From JACCXG01 sp963785755 (GTDB lineage: Bacteria > Acidobacteriota > Vicinamibacteria > Vicinamibacterales > 2-12-FULL-66-21), in contig CAWAXG010000040.1 of the NCBI GenBank assembly GCA_963785755.1, positions 1 to 64,000 on the forward strand: DNA of 64,000 nucleotides. Direction: 5' to 3'. Positions 18,167-26,787 of this stretch are shown one piece after another (the stretch's first letter is position 1; each line of letters begins with the position of its first letter). Made by a program: the position numbers and the translations under genes. Below the pieces are notes generated by a model. The model did not search any database, was not told where the DNA came from, and was given only the letters and a program-made list of their open reading frames with translations.

Positions 18167-20920
18167 TTACCTTTGTCCCCGGCGGTGCGTCGGCGCTCCA
18201 TCGGTGAGCAACCGGTCGAGGGACCGTACGGAGTGGGGGTCGGCATGACCCCAGGCGCGATATATCGGCAGGCAGCGCTCGAGTGTGACCCGCCCTTCCG
18301 ACGTCTGGCCCTGAAGCATCTGCGCGCGTCCTAACTCGCATTCAGCACCGGCGAACTTCGGGTGAGCGCGGCCCCAGCGTTCGAACCACGCCGTCGCGGC
18401 CCGCGCCACCGGCTCGGCCGCATCCGGCCGCCCGGTCTCGGACAAGAGCCGGGCGAGCACGATGCGGGAATACGCGAGAACGTGCCCATCGTTGGGGTCC
18501 TTCATGCCCTCGATCGCCGAGACCGCCCGGCTTGCGGCATCGACCGCTTCCGCGGGACGGCCCACGAGGAAAACGATCCACGCGCGCTGTGCCCGAATCC
18601 CCTCGAGGCCGATGTCTGAACCATCCTCGAGTACGCGAATGGAGACCGCCCGGTCCAGCCATGGCAGTCCTTCCCGGTAACGCTGCTGCAAGGCAAGGAC
18701 GAGGCCGATGTTGCGTGCGACGTTGCGGACGCGCCAGTGGGACTCGCCAAACAGCACGACATGACGGTCGATCGAGTCACGAAGCGCGCGCTCGGCGTCG
18801 GCATGCCGGCCGAGCGCGGCCAGCACCACCCCAAGATCGTTGGTCAGGTCCGCGACGGTCAACGTGCCAGGGCCCAGCACCTGCTCTGCTACGGCAATCG
18901 CCTCTCGCAGCGTGGCCTCCGCCTCGTCATGCGCTTTCAGGGTGGTGCTCAGCAGGCTGGCGTAGTCGCCCATCAGGGTGACCGACGCGGGATGACGACG
19001 CTCGCCGGGGTCCCGAAAAACGGCAAGCGCCTGCCGATACAGCTCCCGCGAGCGTTCCAGTTCTCCGCGTCGTTGATGATGTCCGGCGAGCGCGCCCAGC
19101 GTGAGCGCCAGCTCGGGGTCGGTCGGCGGCAGCACACGGCGTCGAATCTCGAGGGCGCGCGTCAGGAGCGTCCGTTCGGCATCCAGATCCGTCGCCGCCA
19201 CGAGCGGCGCGAGGGCGACTATGGCTCGCGCCGTCTTGTCGTGATCGTCGCCATAGATCCGGCGATGGCGCGCGATGGACTCGTCGAGCAGCTCCCGAGC
19301 GCGCGCCTGGTCTCCAAGCTCGCGGATGGTCTGGCCGAGCGCGTGCAGAGACTCCAGCGCATCCGGGTGGTCGGGTCCGACGAGGCGGCGTTGCGCCGCC
19401 AGTGCCTCTTCGAGCGCTGTGCGAGCCGGCGTGAACTCGCCGCGCTCGACGTGTATGAGACCGAATACCTGTTGCAGCTTGGCCCTGACCAGCGGCGCGC
19501 CGCTCAGCTGCGCAAGCGCCCGGCCTTCGGCGCCCGCGAGGAACTGGCCGATGGGCATCCGGTCGCCATCCGGGCGAACAGACGGATTGGTCGTTTCGAA
19601 CAGGTCGACGAGCACGCGTACGACCTGTTCAGCCTTGTCGCGCTCCAGTCCCGCGATGCGACTCTGTTCGGTGAGCGCCCGTGCCTGCAGCGCGGCGACG
19701 ACGCCGAACGTGGTGATGCACGAGACGAGGACGGCAGCCGCCGTCACCGCGAGACGGTTGCGCCGCACGAACGTCCGCACACGATAGGCCACGGTGTCGG
19801 GCTGCGCGAGCACGGCGCGGCCTTCGAGGAAACGGTCGATCTCCTCCCCGAGCTGGCCGGCCGACGCGTAGCGGCGCTCGGGCTCGTCACGCAAGGCCGT
19901 GAGCACGATGCGATCGAGATCACCGCGAATCCGCCGCTCGAACCTGCGAGACCCGGCGGCGCCAGACCGCGGCAGCCGGCGGAGCGCTTCGCTCGGCGCG
20001 GCCACCGGCGGTCTCGCGTCGTGCGCGTGTGACGCCGCACCGGTGCCGCTGTACTCGCGGGGCCTTACGCCAGTGAGCAGTTCGTACAGCACGACGCCAA
20101 GCGCGTACACATCGGTGGCCGTCGTGATCTGCCCGCCGCCGGCCTGTTCCGGCGCGGCGTACTCAGGTGTGATCAGCTGCATCTCAGCCCGTGTGACCGG
20201 CGAGCCGAATCCCCACGCCGCCGGGTCGAGCAGCTTCGCGATGCCGAAGTCGAGCAGTTTTACGTCTCCGGATCGCGAGACGAAGATGTTGGAAGGCTTG
20301 AGGTCGCGGTGGACGATCAAGGCGCGATGCGCGTGCTGCACGGCATCACAGACCACGCGAAACAAGCGCAGGCTTTCCTCGAGTGAGCGGCGCTCCGCGG
20401 CGCACCATTCATTGATCGGTACGCCGTCAACCAGCTCCATGACCAGATACGGGGTTCCGTCAGAGGCGAAGCCGCCGTCGAGCAATCCTGCAATGTTGGG
20501 GTGTCGCAGATGTGCGAGCACCTGCCGCTCGGTGCGCAGGCGCTCGATGGCGTACGGGTCCCGCGGGCCGGACCGGACGAGCTTGAGGGCAACCTCCTGC
20601 TGATACTGGCCATCGGCACGCTCGGCGCGGTAGACCGTTCCCATACCGCCGCGGCCCAGCTCGCCGACCAGGCGCCACGGTCCAAGACAGGTGCCGAGCC
20701 ACGGATCAGAACCTCGCGCTTCCGGGGAGCTGTCGACGATCAACCGCTCGACGGCGAGCGCGCGATCGGCGCTGGCTGCCGCGAGCATCGCCGCGAGCTC
20801 GCTGCGTAAAGACCCGTCGGTGCCACACGCTCCGGCAAGGAACCGCTGCCGCGCCTCGATGGGCTGAGCGTGGGCGAGCTCGAAGATCTCCTCGATTTGT
20901 CCCCATCTCGTGCGGTCCAT
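18167..20920 (-). CDS. Membrane Ser/Thr protein kinase with C-terminal TPR repeats
   Basis: This 917-residue protein has a Hanks-type kinase at about residues 83-365: glycine loop LGRGGMGTVYRA, catalytic lysine in VALKLV, HRDLKPSN and DFGIAKLL. One membrane helix follows (AAAVLVSCITTFGVVAAL, about residues 395-412). The remainder is tetratricopeptide repeats with the PDxxATxLxxLA-like spacing common in acidobacterial kinases. The architecture suggests an outside or membrane TPR sensor coupled to phosphorylation. The ATG at 20920 has GAGGAGAACC upstream. The ECF sigma gene lies 65 bases upstream, a pairing seen repeatedly in this phylum. Confidence 0.93.
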   Translation of the reverse strand: MDRTRWGQIEEIFELAHAQPIEARQRFLAGACGTDGSLRSELAAMLAAASADRALAVERLIVDSSPEARGSDPWLGTCLGPWRLVGELGRGGMGTVYRAERADGQYQQEVALKLVRSGPRDPYAIERLRTERQVLAHLRHPNIAGLLDGGFASDGTPYLVMELVDGVPINEWCAAERRSLEESLRLFRVVCDAVQHAHRALIVHRDLKPSNIFVSRSGDVKLLDFGIAKLLDPAAWGFGSPVTRAEMQLITPEYAAPEQAGGGQITTATDVYALGVVLYELLTGVRPREYSGTGAASHAHDARPPVAAPSEALRRLPRSGAAGSRRFERRIRGDLDRIVLTALRDEPERRYASAGQLGEEIDRFLEGRAVLAQPDTVAYRVRTFVRRNRLAVTAAAVLVSCITTFGVVAALQARALTEQSRIAGLERDKAEQVVRVLVDLFETTNPSVRPDGDRMPIGQFLAGAEGRALAQLSGAPLVRAKLQQVFGLIHVERGEFTPARTALEEALAAQRRLVGPDHPDALESLHALGQTIRELGDQARARELLDESIARHRRIYGDDHDKTARAIVALAPLVAATDLDAERTLLTRALEIRRRVLPPTDPELALTLGALAGHHQRRGELERSRELYRQALAVFRDPGERRHPASVTLMGDYASLLSTTLKAHDEAEATLREAIAVAEQVLGPGTLTVADLTNDLGVVLAALGRHADAERALRDSIDRHVVLFGESHWRVRNVARNIGLVLALQQRYREGLPWLDRAVSIRVLEDGSDIGLEGIRAQRAWIVFLVGRPAEAVDAASRAVSAIEGMKDPNDGHVLAYSRIVLARLLSETGRPDAAEPVARAATAWFERWGRAHPKFAGAECELGRAQMLQGQTSEGRVTLERCLPIYRAWGHADPHSVRSLDRLLTDGAPTHRRGQR

Positions 20921-20985
20921 GGTTCTCCTCTTCTGATCGCGTCAGGTCGCGCTGATTGTGGACAACGCGGGTCTCGAACAGCGCC

Positions 20986-21567
20986 TCATCTGGCTGCTAC
21001 GTCGCGGCCGATCTCTTTTCTGAGCCACGCCAGGGCGGTCGTCCACGTTCTCTGCACCGCCTTGGTCGAGATGCCCAGCGCCTGTGCGGTTTCCTCGAGC
21101 GTAAGGCCGGCGAATATCCGGCACTCGACGACGCGGAGGGCGCGCTCGTCTTCGTGCGCGAGGCGCTCGAGGGCGAGATCGATCGCCAGTACCTCTTCGA
21201 CCTCTGCGTCCGTGAGGAGCGGTACGTCGTGCCTGGTGTCGAGCTGGATGGGGCGGTCCTTACCGCCCCGCTTCACCCGCGTGCGCGCCCTCGCGTGATC
21301 CACGAGGATTCGCCTCATCGTCTGGGCGGCGATGGCGAGAAAGTCATCTCGATCGGAGGCGGCCAGCTGGCGCTGCCGCAGAAGCCGAAGGTACACCTCA
21401 TGGACGAGGGCGGTGGCCGAGAGCGTGTGATCGGGCGACTCCCGCCTGAGCTGGCGCCGCGCCACCTGGCGAAGTTCGTCGTAGACGAGCGGAACCAGTC
21501 GCTCGAGCGCGTTGGGATCGCCTGCGCGCCACCGCGCAAGACACTCCGTGACCTGGCCGCCAGCCAT
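20986..21567 (-). CDS. ECF-type RNA polymerase sigma factor (acidobacterial TIGR02999-like)
   Basis: The protein has about 193 residues from ATG 21567 (MAGGQVTECLARWRAGD). Region 2 is LVYDELRQVARRQLRRE with LVHEVYLRLL; region 4 is RIFAGLTLEETAQALGISTKAVQRTW, a helix-turn-helix. The frame is open further upstream to 21690, but those residues overlap a dispersed repeat and lack family similarity. Sigma factors of this group are often paired with a TPR kinase, which lies directly downstream here. No anti-sigma gene is seen, so control by the kinase is a reasonable inference. Confidence 0.9.
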   Translation of the reverse strand: MAGGQVTECLARWRAGDPNALERLVPLVYDELRQVARRQLRRESPDHTLSATALVHEVYLRLLRQRQLAASDRDDFLAIAAQTMRRILVDHARARTRVKRGGKDRPIQLDTRHDVPLLTDAEVEEVLAIDLALERLAHEDERALRVVECRIFAGLTLEETAQALGISTKAVQRTWTTALAWLRKEIGRDVAAR

Positions 21568-21850
21568 GACCGTGAACCGGGCGAGTGAACCCCGAATGAT
21601 AGCGTCAGTGCCGGCAGCTACCCGCCGAGCTTGGCGAATTCGCCGTAAGCGTTCGCAGCCGGCGTGCACGACCGCTGGAGATCCGCGCACATCCGCGTCT
21701 CGTGTTCTTCGCCCCGAGGCTCGCCGGTCCGTGACCCGGAATGCGCGTGCAAAGGATCACCGCGCGGACGACCAATACCATCGTGCAATGGCCCTGGGGT
21801 GACACACATGCTCCAATCGTGTATCGAGCGGAGAGAATGGAGAGGGCAAA
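21568..21850. repeat. Repeat-rich intergenic region, copy 1 of a dispersed element
   Basis: No gene is seen. Positions 21663-21709 match 28518-28564 with one mismatch and the similarity extends about 15 bases further. At 21772-21791 is CCAATACCATCGTGCAATGG, a member of a short motif family also present at 25970, 28334 and 28664 on one strand or the other. CTCCAATCG near 21810 recurs at 25927 and 28698. Confidence 0.75.
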
Positions 21851-22459
21851 ATGATCACCCGCGGCTTTCAAGGCAGACGGTCCCAATCCGAGTCGAAACG
21901 GCTCCCGCCGGGACAGCACCCGACCAGGGACTTTCCCGTGTTGTCCGCCGGGCCTACTCCGCACACCCCACTGGACACCTGGACCTTCGCGCTCGAAGCG
22001 GAGGACGGTACGAAGATCGTGTCGTGGAGCTGGGAGGAGTTTCGTGCGCTTGGTCCGACGGAGGTCACGGTGGATATTCACTGTGTGACGCGCTGGTCGA
22101 AGTTCGACACGGACTGGCGCGGCATCTCCGTGGATCGGATCTTCGCAGCGGCCGGGCTCGAGGAGCCGCCTTCTCCGTTCGTGATGGCGTTTTGCGATGG
22201 CGGGTATACGGCCAACCTGCCGGTGGAGGATCTGCTGGACGGAAAGGCGCTGGTCGTCTGGGAGTACGACGGCGAGCCGCTCGAGCCCGAACACGGGGGG
22301 CCGGCGCGTCTCCTGGTGCCGCACCTCTATTTCTGGAAGTCCGCCAAGTGGGTACGGGGCCTGCGCTTCATGGAGGACAACGAGCCAGGGTTCTGGGAGG
22401 TGAACGGGTACCACAGCTATGGCGACCCATGGCGTGAACAGCGGTACGACGGTGACTAG
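21851..22459 (+). CDS. Sulfite-oxidase-like molybdopterin oxidoreductase
   Basis: This 202-residue protein contains only the molybdopterin-binding domain of the sulfite oxidase family. The molybdenum-ligand cysteine is in VTVDIHCVTRWSKFDTDW; LPVEDLLDGKALVVWEYDG and HLYFWKSAKWVRGL are also typical. The length matches cytosolic sulfite-oxidase-like oxidoreductases (COG2041, YuiH-like) whose substrates are unknown. There is no signal peptide. GGAGAGGG precedes the ATG. The flavin reductase gene downstream is the usual electron partner of this small type, but a REP-like hairpin separates them. Confidence 0.9.
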   Translation: MITRGFQGRRSQSESKRLPPGQHPTRDFPVLSAGPTPHTPLDTWTFALEAEDGTKIVSWSWEEFRALGPTEVTVDIHCVTRWSKFDTDWRGISVDRIFAAAGLEEPPSPFVMAFCDGGYTANLPVEDLLDGKALVVWEYDGEPLEPEHGGPARLLVPHLYFWKSAKWVRGLRFMEDNEPGFWEVNGYHSYGDPWREQRYDGD

Positions 22460-22460
22460 T

Positions 22461-22500
22461 CTTATCCGAGGGGCTTCGCCCCTCGGACTCCCCTACACGC
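22461..22500. repeat. REP-like hairpin, copy 1
   Basis: The core CCGAGGGGCTTCGCCCCTCGG is a perfect hairpin with a TTCG loop. The 40-base unit is repeated at 35375-35413 with a single base missing. A GC-rich palindromic tail follows to about 22565. It may terminate or stabilise the upstream transcript. Confidence 0.9.
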
Positions 22501-22591
22501 GCCCTCGCGCGCCGCTTCGCCGGCGCGCTCCGGTCGCGTGGCTCGCTCGCACGGCTCGCTCGCACCTTGGAACGAGCGTCAGGTTTATGAG

Positions 22592-23344
22592 ATGGCTTCT
22601 AGAGTTCCCAAACCGTCTGCCTGGCAGCCCGCGACGGTCGTCTCCATTCGTGAAGAGACGCGTCGGGTGAAGACCATCCGGTTTGCGGTCAGCAACTGGC
22701 CCGGCCACCTGGCGGGCCAGCACGCCGACGTCCGCCTGACGGCCGAGGACGGCTACCGCGCGGAACGCAGTTACTCCATTGCCTCGCCGCCCGAAGTGCC
22801 GGCGCTGGAGCTCACCGTCGAGCGCCTGGATGACGGGGAGGTGTCTCCGTTCCTCACCGGCCAACTGCAACCGGACGACACGATTCAACTGCGCGGGCCG
22901 ATCGGAGGGCACTTCGCCTGGTCCGCTTTGGAACCGCGGCATCCTCTTCTGCTGGTCGGCGGCGGAAGTGGAATTGTGCCGCTCATGTGCATGCTGCGGC
23001 ACCGGAGATTGTCAGGCAGCGTTGTGCCGGCAGCGCTCCTGTACTCGGCCCGCACACGCGAGGATGTGATCTACCGCGAGGAGCTGACGGATCTCGCACG
23101 CAGCGATGCCGGGTTCACGCTTCGGATTACGCTGACGCGCGATTCTGCGCCGGGCTGGTCCGGCGCGGTCGGGCGTATCGACCTGACAGCCGTTCAGGCG
23201 CTGCTGGAAGGCCTCGGCGGCGTGGCTGACAGCTTCGTCTGCGGCGGCGCCGGATTCGTGGAAGCGGCGTCTGCGTTGCTGTTACAGGCGGGACAGCCGG
23301 GCGCCGCGATCCGCACGGAACGGTTTGGGCCAACAGGAACGTAG
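22592..23344 (+). CDS. FAD/NAD(P)-binding ferredoxin-reductase-like oxidoreductase
   Basis: This is a protein of about 250 residues of the ferredoxin-NADP reductase fold. The FAD site is RAERSYSIASPP (RxYS), the NAD(P) site is LLLVGGGSGIVPLMCML and the C-terminal VCGGAGFVEAA closes the nucleotide pocket. It passes electrons between NAD(P)H and a partner. I chose ATG 22592 because upstream codons belong to the REP region. It follows the sulfite-oxidase-like gene, a frequent pair, so the two probably form one redox system. Confidence 0.88.
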   Translation: MASRVPKPSAWQPATVVSIREETRRVKTIRFAVSNWPGHLAGQHADVRLTAEDGYRAERSYSIASPPEVPALELTVERLDDGEVSPFLTGQLQPDDTIQLRGPIGGHFAWSALEPRHPLLLVGGGSGIVPLMCMLRHRRLSGSVVPAALLYSARTREDVIYREELTDLARSDAGFTLRITLTRDSAPGWSGAVGRIDLTAVQALLEGLGGVADSFVCGGAGFVEAASALLLQAGQPGAAIRTERFGPTGT

Positions 23345-23431
23345 ACACACGCTGCCCCGATACCAAGGTCCAATGGACGGCTCGGACCGTGGCGAGCATC
23401 CTGTCTCGAGTTCGCAATCCGAGGTCTGTAG

Positions 23432-24202
23432 ATGCCCACGAGTACTGATGCAGTCTGGACTGCCCTGGCGCTGGGGGCAGTGTCCTCCGTCGGTCTGCTG
23501 GTCGGCGCGATCACCGGATCATTCTCCCGAATGCGGCACCGGTCCATCGCGATGGCCATGTCGATAGGAGCGGGACTGCTGCTCGCCGGTGTGTCCCTCA
23601 AAATCGCCGCGGATGCGATCCGGGTCGCCGGGCCAATGGCAGCGGCGCTGTCACTGCTGCTCGGGGCAGCCGCGTTCAGCGCGAGCAACGCGCTTCTCGC
23701 GCGGTTCGGTGCTGCTCACCGCAAGCGATGCGGCGAGTGTATTCAGCAGCCGGCCGAGACGCAGCGGCCTGGCAGCGGAGTAGCCATCGCGCTCGGCAAC
23801 GCGCTCGACGCGGTGCCGGAGGCGATGGTGTTGGGAATCGCCCTGCGGCATCCGGTCGTCCCTCTCGCGCTGGTGATCGCGTTCGCGTTGGGCAACTTTC
23901 CCGTGGCTTTATCGAGCACAGCGGGGATGCGGGCTGCCGGCCGCAGTTACCCCTACATCTTTCTGCACTGGAGTGCGATCGCTGTCGGGATAGCGGTAGC
24001 AATCGCGGCCGGGTATGTCGGGTTCGGTTCGCTCAGTGAGGCGTGGCCACCGCGGCTGCTGGCATTTGGAGCCGGAGCGCTGCTCGCGATGACTGCGGAA
24101 ACGATGATTCCGGAGGCCTTCCACAACAGTCCGCGTTTCTCCGGCTTGCTCGCCGCCTTCGGTTTCGGCCTCCTGCTGCTTGTAGATGCGACGACACGTT
24201 AG
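23432..24202 (+). CDS. ZIP-family metal transporter
   Basis: This 256-residue membrane protein has eight hydrophobic segments and a short cytosolic loop rich in charged residues (HRKRCGECIQQPAE). The segment ALGNALDAVPEAMVLG corresponds to the ZIP helix-IV signature where metal ligands lie, although the usual His is Asn/Asp here. AETMIPEAFHN is a second ZIP-type motif. It would take up zinc or another divalent metal. The start has GAGG upstream. It is read in the same direction as the redox pair but about 90 bases away. Confidence 0.75.
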   Translation: MPTSTDAVWTALALGAVSSVGLLVGAITGSFSRMRHRSIAMAMSIGAGLLLAGVSLKIAADAIRVAGPMAAALSLLLGAAAFSASNALLARFGAAHRKRCGECIQQPAETQRPGSGVAIALGNALDAVPEAMVLGIALRHPVVPLALVIAFALGNFPVALSSTAGMRAAGRSYPYIFLHWSAIAVGIAVAIAAGYVGFGSLSEAWPPRLLAFGAGALLAMTAETMIPEAFHNSPRFSGLLAAFGFGLLLLVDATTR

Positions 24203-24317
24203 ACTGTTCGTCGCATGCTCCACCATCGGGGGGCTTCGCCCCGCCGGACCCCATCGCCGTCGCTCGCGGGGGCCCCCGTGCCCCGCTCCGTTCCGGCGGG
24301 CGCGCCCGTGGCGCGCC

Positions 24318-24380
24318 TAGTCCGTTATGCGGCTCGCCGCAACGGTACGAAATTCTCGTTTCGAGCCGCATAACGGACTA
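24318..24380. repeat. Perfect 19-bp inverted repeat with 25-base loop
   Basis: TAGTCCGTTATGCGGCTCG at 24318-24336 pairs perfectly with 24362-24380. It lies between the convergent ZIP and NDH-2-like genes and overlaps the 3' end of the latter frame. It may be a bidirectional terminator or a small mobile-repeat remnant. A GC-rich block with GGGGCTTCGCCCC precedes it at about 24230. Confidence 0.9.
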
Positions 24381-25780
24381 ACCTCTTTCCAGACGTATCC
24401 TCCCGTCCCCCATCCTCCTTGTGGAGAAAAGACGCCGCCGGAGAACCAGAATTTTCACAAGGAAAGGGTGGGTCAGACAATGCCTTCTCCGAGGACCTCT
24501 CCACCAACTGGCGCGCCTGCTTCACCTGCTCCCGTTCGACGCGCAAGTCAACCCGCGTGATGTCCGGCCGGAAGAAGAGTGCGACGGTCCAGTCGAGGAC
24601 AATGCGCAGCCGCCGGTCCCAGCGCGGCATCTGAAAGAGGTAGTAGGTCCGCCGCAGCCACCAGGCGACGAAGCCCGTGAGTCGCACACCGAATGCTCGC
24701 GCGACTGCGCGCGTATGGCCGAGCGAGGCCATGGTGCCGAGGGAGCGGAACATGAACGGCGAAGGAACCCGCCCGTCGATGACCGCTCTGATGTTGCCCG
24801 CGAGGTGTCGCCCTTCACGGACCGCATGCTGGGCCAGTGCGGGGTAGGGACGGCCGTCTGGCCCCGGAATCGCCGCACAGTCGCCCAGTGCCCACACCTG
24901 GGGATGGCTGCGGCTTCGCATCGTGGCGTCGACCGCGATCCGGCCACGCTGGTCGCGGACGACCGGGATGGCGCTCGCGACGGCGCTCGGGACGATGCCC
25001 GCCGTCAGTGACGATGGTGCCGGCGTCGATGGTGTCGTTCTCGAGCCGCACGCGACCGGTCTCGATCGACCGGACAGCGGTCGAGATCCGGATGTCAACC
25101 CCGCGACGCTCGAGCACGCGCGCCGCCGTGGCCGCCAGCTTCGCGTCGATCTCAGGCAGAATCCGCGGGCCGGCCTCGAACAGCCGGAAGCAGACCTCGT
25201 CGCGCCGGATGCGCGGATAGAAGCGCAACACATCGTCGGCAAACGCCGTGAGCTCACCGACGAGTTCCACGCCGACCAGTCCGCCGCCGATCACCACAAC
25301 CGTCAGGCACTCGCGCCGCTCGGCCGCGTCCGCGGCTGCGTCCGCGCGTTCGAAGCATCCGATCAGGTGATTTCTCAGCACCAGCGCATCCGCCATCGTC
25401 TTGAACGTCAGGGCGTTCGACGAGCCGGGAATCAGTCCGTCGTTCGTCGACGCGCCAAGCGCGACCACCAGATGGTCGTAGGGCAGGCCGTACGCGTCGC
25501 CTTCGGGAGCTACGGCTCGAACGAGCTGTCGTTCGAGGTCAACCGATTCGACGGTGGCCTCGATGAAGCGGGCGCGTTGAAGGACGGCGCGGATGGGCTG
25601 CGCGCAATGTCGCAGCTCCAACCTGCCGGAGCATGCCTCGAACAGGAGCGGCGTGAGCATGAAGAAGTTCTCGCGGCTCACGAGAGTGATCTCGACATCG
25701 GAGCGCCGCCGCAGGACCCTCTCGAGGTGTCGCACGGCCGTCACGCCGCCGAATCCGCCGCCGAGCACGACAATACGCAT
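24325..25780 (-). CDS. NDH-2-like FAD-dependent NAD(P)H oxidoreductase, frameshifted
   Basis: The N-terminal frame (from ATG 25780) begins VVLGGGFGGVTAVRHLE (FAD site) and carries VVVIGGGLVGVELVGELT (NADH site). The C-terminal frame has VWALGDCAAIPG and the membrane-binding helices near AWWLRRTYYLFQMPRW. The frame changes near 25005-25015, in the GTIVT segment. Type II NADH dehydrogenases oxidise NADH and reduce quinone at the membrane face. The tail past about residue 440 reads into the inverted repeat, so the last residues (ending VPLRRAA) come from repeat DNA and the native stop is lost. Confidence 0.82.
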
Positions 25781-25831
25781 GGTCCCTCCCGAATCGCGTT
25801 CAACTCACGATATCAACTGAGACGCGTCGGA

Positions 25832-25918
25832 TCACCTCGCAACGAGTTCGGGGATGGCAAACGCCGCCAGTGCAGCGCCGATGAAGCGGCGCCGATCGAA
25901 ATCGATGTTGTGAGACAT
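25832..25918 (-). pseudogene. Orphan Tat signal peptide (truncated gene relic)
   Basis: A 28-residue frame reads MSHNIDFDRRRFIGAALAAF and stops soon after (AIPELVAR). DRRRFIGAALAAF is a twin-arginine leader, but no mature domain follows. By inference it is the 5' end of a gene whose body was deleted. A pair of inverted repeats starts within 10 bases upstream of its ATG. Confidence 0.6.
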
Positions 25919-25926
25919 GTGTCGCT

Positions 25927-26025
25927 CTCCAATCCCGACCACGATTGGAGCACTCCACGGGCCTTGGATCTATTGGACGATGGTGTTGGTCGCGCGTAAT
26001 CGGTTCCAACACCATGGTCCAATAG
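25927..26025. repeat. Double hairpin: 8-bp and 20-bp inverted repeats
   Basis: CTCCAATC (25927-25934) pairs with GATTGGAG (25943-25950). Next, CTATTGGACGATGGTGTTGG (25970-25989) pairs with 26006-26025, 19 of 20 positions, around a 16-base loop. The long arm is the fullest copy of a motif scattered through 21.7-28.7 kb. Confidence 0.88.
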
Positions 26026-26094
26026 ATTTCGTGCGACGTTTTCTGTGTGATCAGGTCTGTCGAAAACGCAGCTGGAATGAGAGGAAGAAAGACC

Positions 26095-26589
26095 ATGATC
26101 ACGCTGAAGCATGTATCAGGCAACGTGACGCCGGTGCTGTCCGTCGCCTTCATGATGCTGTACGGGAGCACCGCTCTCGCCCAGACCGCCACGCAAACGT
26201 GTAGACCTGCCCAGGTCATCCCGCTCACCGGGACAGAGCCCGCGGCGAAGATCGTCATCGATGCCCCGCTGGCCCAACCACTCGCCTCGCGTGGAGTGGT
26301 GGTGATCTCGTACTGTGCGGAGAACATGCGCATTGCACCGGTGTTCGGCCCGGGAGCTCTGGACGTCTCGCCGCGCGTGGGCCACATTCATGTGACCGTC
26401 GACGAGGCGCCGTGGCACTGGGCGGACGCGAGTGGCACTCCGCTCATCCTGCGGGGCCTGCCGCCCGGCCGGCACACAGTGCAGATTGAACTGGTTGACG
26501 CGAACCACCAGCCGGTTGACAAGGGCACCGTTACATTCGATGTTCCAAAGAAAGCCGAGGCAGGCGCGCCTTCGGAGCCGCGGCATTGA
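26095..26589 (+). CDS. Small exported protein, DUF6130-like
   Basis: This protein of about 164 residues starts at ATG 26095 (AGGAAG upstream) with a signal peptide ending near STALAQ. The mature part has a beta-rich domain: GHIHVTVDEAPWHWADASG, then LRGLPPGRHTVQIELVDANH and TVTFDVP. This matches periplasmic proteins annotated DUF6130, whose role is unknown; the PGxHTxxxxLxDxNH stretch is the recognisable core. It is a single gene between repeat elements. The family call is from memory of the motif and moderate in certainty. Confidence 0.65.
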   Translation: MITLKHVSGNVTPVLSVAFMMLYGSTALAQTATQTCRPAQVIPLTGTEPAAKIVIDAPLAQPLASRGVVVISYCAENMRIAPVFGPGALDVSPRVGHIHVTVDEAPWHWADASGTPLILRGLPPGRHTVQIELVDANHQPVDKGTVTFDVPKKAEAGAPSEPRH

Positions 26590-26657
26590 TCCGAAATGCA
26601 GCTCGGCCAGGAGAGATTCCGGTTCGGAATCTAACGCCGTGGGTCAGTCGTTCGAGT

Positions 26658-26691
26658 GGTTTCATGCTGATCTCCTCGAGCGCATGAAACC
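26658..26691. repeat. Perfect 10-bp inverted repeat
   Basis: GGTTTCATGC pairs with GCATGAAACC around a 14-base loop. It lies between the DUF6130-like and VOC genes and is followed by GCGAAGCCCCGC and GATACCAAGGTC motifs shared with other gaps in this region. It could terminate the upstream gene. Confidence 0.8.
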
Positions 26692-26787
26692 GGGCGAAGC
26701 CCCGCCCAGGTAACCGATACCAAGGTCTGATAGACGACTGCGCTTCGCGCGTGCATTATCCGTTCACCACTAAACACGGAGTTCACA

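Noticed and set aside
22461..22591. Rho-independent terminator after the sulfite-oxidase-like gene
   Set aside because: The hairpin is perfect but no T-run follows, and an almost identical unit occurs in a nonterminal position at 35375, so a repeat is the better call.
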